Origin: Rhododendron vialii | Taxonomy: Eukaryota; Streptophyta; Magnoliopsida; Ericales; Ericaceae | Direction of reading: 5' to 3' | DNA: 64,000 bases | Assembly (NCBI RefSeq): GCF_030253575.1 | Contig: NC_080569.1 | Span: 10,485,001 to 10,549,000 of the forward strand | Shown: one piece after another, positions 59,992 through 64,000 of the stretch | How positions within the stretch are numbered: the first letter of the stretch is position 1 | How the letters are laid out: each line of letters begins with the position of its first letter | Translations under genes and position numbers: made by a program | Notes under the pieces: generated by a model | Seen by the model: only the letters and a program-made list of their open reading frames with translations | Told to the model about the DNA's origin: nothing | The model's database searches: none

Positions 59992-60149
59992 TTATTCAAT
60001 GCCCTTGGGCACCTCCACGTGGTGTCCTAAGGCCTCATTTCACCACACATTTTGGTGTCGGACCCAAAATAAGTGTGTAGGCTTCATTCAATGTGTGGTT
60101 GAAAAGGGCCCGTGGCACCATGTGATGGAGCCCCAGGCATTGAATAATC
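59992..60149. mobile_element. MITE with TTATTCAATGCC ends in the 3' region of the kinase gene
   Basis: The left end TTATTCAATGCCCTTGGG and the reversed right end TTATTCAATGCCTGGGG are inverse copies, with CACACA(T/C)... pairs and GGTGTC sequence inside. It starts about 155 bp after the kinase stop codon and may lie within the 3' untranslated region. No clear duplication was seen. Confidence 0.55.
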
Positions 60150-61673
60150 TCTTGAAAGTAAGAGAGGTTTGAGAGGTGGTTGACTATCTGACAAACGCTG
60201 GTAGTTGTCTTTTTATCTGACATATACGCTAGGGAAGATTATACAGGGCATGCTTTCCCAATTTCTTTTTATCAGATTTTTGAGGGGTTTTTTTTGTGTG
60301 TGTGTTCTAGCTTGTAAACAAACAGAAGATCTGTTGGAGAATTAAGTTTTCTGGCTTTTGGCCTTTTATATTTGACTGAAGATTTTCTTGTGTTTTTTTT
60401 TTTTGAATGGCGAAAAAGATTTTCTTCTTGTTGTCTGATATCTCCGTTCTTCCATATAGAAAGTGGAAGTAGTATGACTGCTGTTTACTTAGCCCCAGGG
60501 CTATCGCCATGTGTTACAGGTTCTTTCTCCATGCGCATAAAGGGGATGTGGCAATGTTCCAGGGGCATAGAATAATTTTTCCTCGCTGCTATTGAACATT
60601 AGCCACTTTGTTTACTTTGTAGAAGTTGTTTTAACTTTTGTCTGCTAGAAAACAAGTTCAATTGGACTTTTGTATTGTACTGTCTAAATTAAGAAAATTG
60701 GCTTGTTTTTATTTTCCATGAGCACTTTTTCAGTATTCAAAGGATTTTATTCAATCATAATTTTATTTTTATGATTTCTTTTGTCGAGACGAGTCAATAA
60801 TTCATAAAAATCAGACGCAAAACTAACACATGAATTTTTTTTTTTTTTTTTGAATAAGGACTAAAAAAAAACCCATTTGGTTTATTCGCCAATTTGGCTT
60901 TAGGCATGTTTTGGCTTAATAATTGTTAGATTTTTTTGGTCCTTATTTAAATTTTTTCACATTTACTATATATGCTTTAATTATTTTGTGAATTATTGAT
61001 TCGTATCGATAGGAGGAATCTAAAAAGTAAATAATTATTTGTCAAACTAATTTTTTTAATAAAAACAAAAAAAATTCAAAAAGTATGTACGGAGTATGTT
61101 TTTTATTATTGTTGTCTATAGTAAACTTTTTAAAATTTTAATCATATTTTTTTACTTATTAAATTCTTCTCATCGAAACAAAAAAATAATTTACAAAAAT
61201 TTGAAACAAAATTTTTAAATGCTGGAGCATTTTTTTAATAAAAATAAAATATAATCTGACCCAATTATTAAGCTAGAAAACAATCCTTTTCGTATGAAGT
61301 TTAGGTTCCGTTTCAGAAATCTTCTTAAAAAATAAGCAGCTTATTTCAAATTTTCAAATTAAAAAAAAAACAAAAAAATAATAATTTTTCAATTTTTTTT
61401 TGCATCGTATAAAAGATCTTATCAAGATCTTCCAGAAAGATCTTCTCGATGAGATTTTTTAAACAAGATTTATATTGCATATTTTTTAAATTTTAATAAA
61501 ATTATAATTTTTAAACTTGAAATTGCCTTCTTAAAAAAAAAATAAGGGCGTAATTTTTTTTAATAGAATGGAGCCTTAACCGACAAATGCACACGAGTTA
61601 AACCAATTACTCTAGTATACTGATACTATACTGGAACCAAAACGAAACTGAAGTACAGTTTTAACTTCTATCA
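60150..61673. other. Intergenic DNA, AT-rich
   Basis: Spacer between the kinase and CCCH gene. It includes a T-run plus GAATGGCGAAAAAG at about 60396-60418, bordered by AAGATTTTCTT on both sides, which looks like a minute LINE-tail insertion. It also includes long A/T homopolymer stretches at 60837-60852 and 61360-61380. No gene is recognised. Confidence 0.5.
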
Positions 61674-63973
61674 ATGGCGGCATCTTCAGATGACCAAGCG
61701 CCACCCTCAGAAACCCTAAACCCTACCGTCGAACACTCCCTCCTCACCAACGATGGCCACGATTCCCCCGTCCCACCACACCAACCGCCCCCGGAACAGT
61801 CACAGCCGTCCAATGCCCCATCAACGGACGCTGATGAAGCAGGCGAGAAGCGAAAGAGAGTGGACACTGAAGATCATCCTATGTGGAAGACGAGCCTCTG
61901 CTCTTACTTCCGTCGCTCGGAAGGGTCGTGTAGCCACGGGGACGGGTGCCGGTACGCCCACGGGGAGGAGGAGCTCCGGCCCAGACCCGGTAACACGTGG
62001 GACCCGACGTCGGAACGGGCCAAGAAGATGTTGAAGTCGGAGAATGGAGAGAACTCGAAGGCGGCGGAAGAAGGAGGAGGAGGAGGAGGGGATGTTATGA
62101 TGATGACAGACGCCCTCGACGGCGACGTTTTGGACGGCGCTTTGGCGAAGTGCTTGGTGAATCTCCCGATGAAGTGGTCTTCTGACAATTTGCGGACTTT
62201 TCTCAGTGATCAGGTGTTTTTTTTTTTTTTGTGCCTTTTTTGGAAATTGGGTTGATCAATTTTTGTTTGTTACTGACAAGATAATGATACGAATTGAAGT
62301 TGCAATGGAAGGTACACTGGGTAGTTTATCGTAAGGAGTTGGAAAATGCTTTGGATACGATGTGTGTGTAGGGGTTAGCATCTCCAGGCCTTGCAAATTT
62401 GAGTAAAAAGCTTCATTTGGTATGGAGCACTCCATTGGGCAAAGTCAAATCTAAACATAAATTCGAGTAAAAGCTTCATTAATGACATACTTGTAAATTT
62501 GAGGGGGAGGAAATGACATTCACAAATTTGAGTAAAGATTGGAGTCTGCCTTGATTTGGTTAAAAATTTGAGTAAAACTCAATGTGATATGAGTTAGTCG
62601 AGGGTTGGAGTGAGTTTTGGGGGCTTTTACTCAAATTTTGGTTATGAGTGTAAAATTGAGTAAGGATGGAGATGGTTTCAGGCGTTCAGTGTATGTGGGT
62701 TCCATGTGCAGTGGACGACTTCCACTTCAGACACATTTGTGTGTCCGTAGCACCCCTACAAGGGGTTTGGCTTGGTGGGGGGGGTGGGGGGGATGAGACA
62801 ACAACCAAACGCCTCATCCCTAATGTTCCAAGAGCTTTGGGGCATTGGAAGTTTGTCTGGTCTATAACCTTAGGTCCCAGTGTTAGTCAAGGTGCGAGCA
62901 AGCTTGTTCGGAACAGGTTTTTAATTTTTTTTTTCCTTGCTGAATGACTATATTCCACTAACGTTAATTATTCGGAGTAACGTGATATGCATCACTTAGT
63001 TATCTATCCTTACAATATAAGCGAGGAGTTTTTCCGTTGTAGTTTCGGATCGCAAATTAGATATCAATCCCGTTAAATAAAAAATCACGGCAGATAAGTA
63101 AGTCGGCGAACACGACCGACATATACAAGAGTCCACAGCTTTGCTTGCTATTTCCACGTAGGGTACCAATTAGCATGAGTTTTTAAAACCAACAGAATGT
63201 TGAACTGCACAAAAGACCCTTCTGATACAGTAATGCACCACATGAGCTCTACGTTGTATATCCGAAGTCACACAATTCATGTGCACGTGCACGCACAAGA
63301 GCGCAATATTATTATGTGGCGTATTAAATCCTGCATAAAAAAATAACGGCTCAATGAAAGCTAACTTGATAGTCTCTACAAAGAAACCGATGGAAGCAAT
63401 CAAGATTAGTAACGAAGGAGATTGAATATACTAAATAATGAGTCTGACTGTGGGGTCCTACATTAAAGTGTAGATGCAAAGTGATGACTTATATAACTGT
63501 ATTAGAGTCCACCGAAATAAGCAAAGGGAGAAATTGAAACATTCACAATATTCGCCACGTTTGAGTAATGAAAGTATGATAAAAAATGATGGACACTGAT
63601 GATTTTTGAAAAAATCTTACTAATCAACAAAAGCAGCTGTTAACTTTTACCAAATGCGTATATGCATTATTTCAACTAAATTTTACCGATGATAGATGGT
63701 GACGGGTATCGAGCACGTGCTGAGCGCTAGTCTGCTAAAATGTGACAATGATTATTCATAATTCATAACATACATGCAAGAAGTTGTCAAAGAGGGAAAT
63801 TTGTCTAAAGCCGATTGCTTGAAGGTTTTTTTTTGTTTGTTTGTTTGTTCTGTGAGTTGATGAAATTGTTTCATTCCCAGGGAATAGACTATAAATCGGC
63901 CAAGAAAAAGAAAGGCATGTTGGTCGGTTTTGTGAATTTTGAAAGTGCGGAACAAGTGAAAAGAGCAATGGAG
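61674..63973 (+). CDS. C3H24: CCCH zinc finger/RRM tRNA (uracil-5-)-methyltransferase homologue, 5' part
   Basis: The first two coding exons, 61674-62213 (180 codons) and 63881-63973 (31 codons); the next donor is at 63974 and the gene runs off the window. The N-terminus is acidic and Pro-rich. A CCCH finger follows with Cys76, Cys86, Cys92 and His96 (C-x9-C-x5-C-x3-H), then YAHGEEELRPRPGNTWDP. Exon 1 ends in LPMKWSSDNLRTFLSDQ and exon 2 continues GIDYKSAKKKKGMLVGFVNF, the beginning of an RRM-like domain. This arrangement matches Arabidopsis zinc finger CCCH domain protein 24 (At2g28450, recalled), whose C-terminal part is a TrmA/TRMT2-type methyltransferase making m5U in tRNA. The catalytic domain lies beyond the window, so the activity is inferred from the family. 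Confidence 0.85.
62214..63880. other. Intron 1 of the CCCH gene
   Basis: A 1.67-kb intron with donor GTGTTT and acceptor TTCCCAG. It contains several TTTGAGTAAAA-type phrases at 62395-62660, often with CTTCATT, suggesting a short degenerate repeat, and a G-rich tract (GGTGGGGGGGGTGGGGGGG) at about 62776-62794. Confidence 0.6.
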
Positions 63974-64000
63974 GTATCTTTAACTCTACTTAGGAATATA

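Overview
This window is nuclear DNA from a flowering plant, most likely a core eudicot. It has spliced genes with GT-AG introns, AT-rich intergenic DNA, many plant transposable elements with visible target-site duplications, and long CT/GA microsatellites. I cannot name the species from sequence alone. There are no bacterial operons, CRISPR arrays or rRNA genes.

Six protein-coding genes can be modelled exon by exon. From left to right they are: (1) a fasciclin-like arabinogalactan protein of the FLA11/FLA12 type, minus strand, 3.7-4.5 kb; (2) a GH35 beta-galactosidase closest to Arabidopsis BGAL8, plus strand, 19 exons, 31.0-37.8 kb; (3) an extensin-like protein fused to a Root_cap domain, minus strand, 39.1-41.4 kb; (4) PDX2, the glutaminase subunit of pyridoxal 5'-phosphate synthase, minus strand, 7 exons, 44.4-49.7 kb; (5) a GRIK/SnAK-type kinase that activates SnRK1, plus strand, 11 coding exons, 52.7-59.8 kb; (6) the first two coding exons of a CCCH zinc finger/RRM tRNA (uracil-5-)-methyltransferase homologue (C3H24 type), plus strand, running off the right edge. 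In every multi-exon model the reading frame closes across all junctions.

The gene order looks ancient. FLA12, Root_cap/LEA-related, PDX2 and GRIK2 are, from memory, clustered at At5g60490-At5g60550, while BGAL8 and C3H24 are At2g28470 and At2g28450. The window therefore appears to interleave two Arabidopsis blocks.

The genes do not form a pathway. Three act in the cell wall or apoplast (FLA, beta-galactosidase, extensin/Root_cap), one makes vitamin B6, one controls energy signalling and one modifies tRNA. PDX2 and GRIK are transcribed divergently from a 3-kb interval that holds four 113-bp tandem repeats, each with a palindromic CACGTG core.

The interval from 4.6 to 30.7 kb is a transposon graveyard. 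It holds a CACTA element with a perfect 3-bp duplication; a 3.8-kb non-autonomous LTR element whose right LTR has an inverted arm carrying a LINE fragment; a 382-bp TRIM; several hAT, Mutator-like and foldback MITEs; a recurring family of very short LINE tails; and a 2.2-kb terminal-inverted-repeat element that encloses a degenerate satellite and a 153-codon orphan ORF. That last element is the best candidate for something undescribed.
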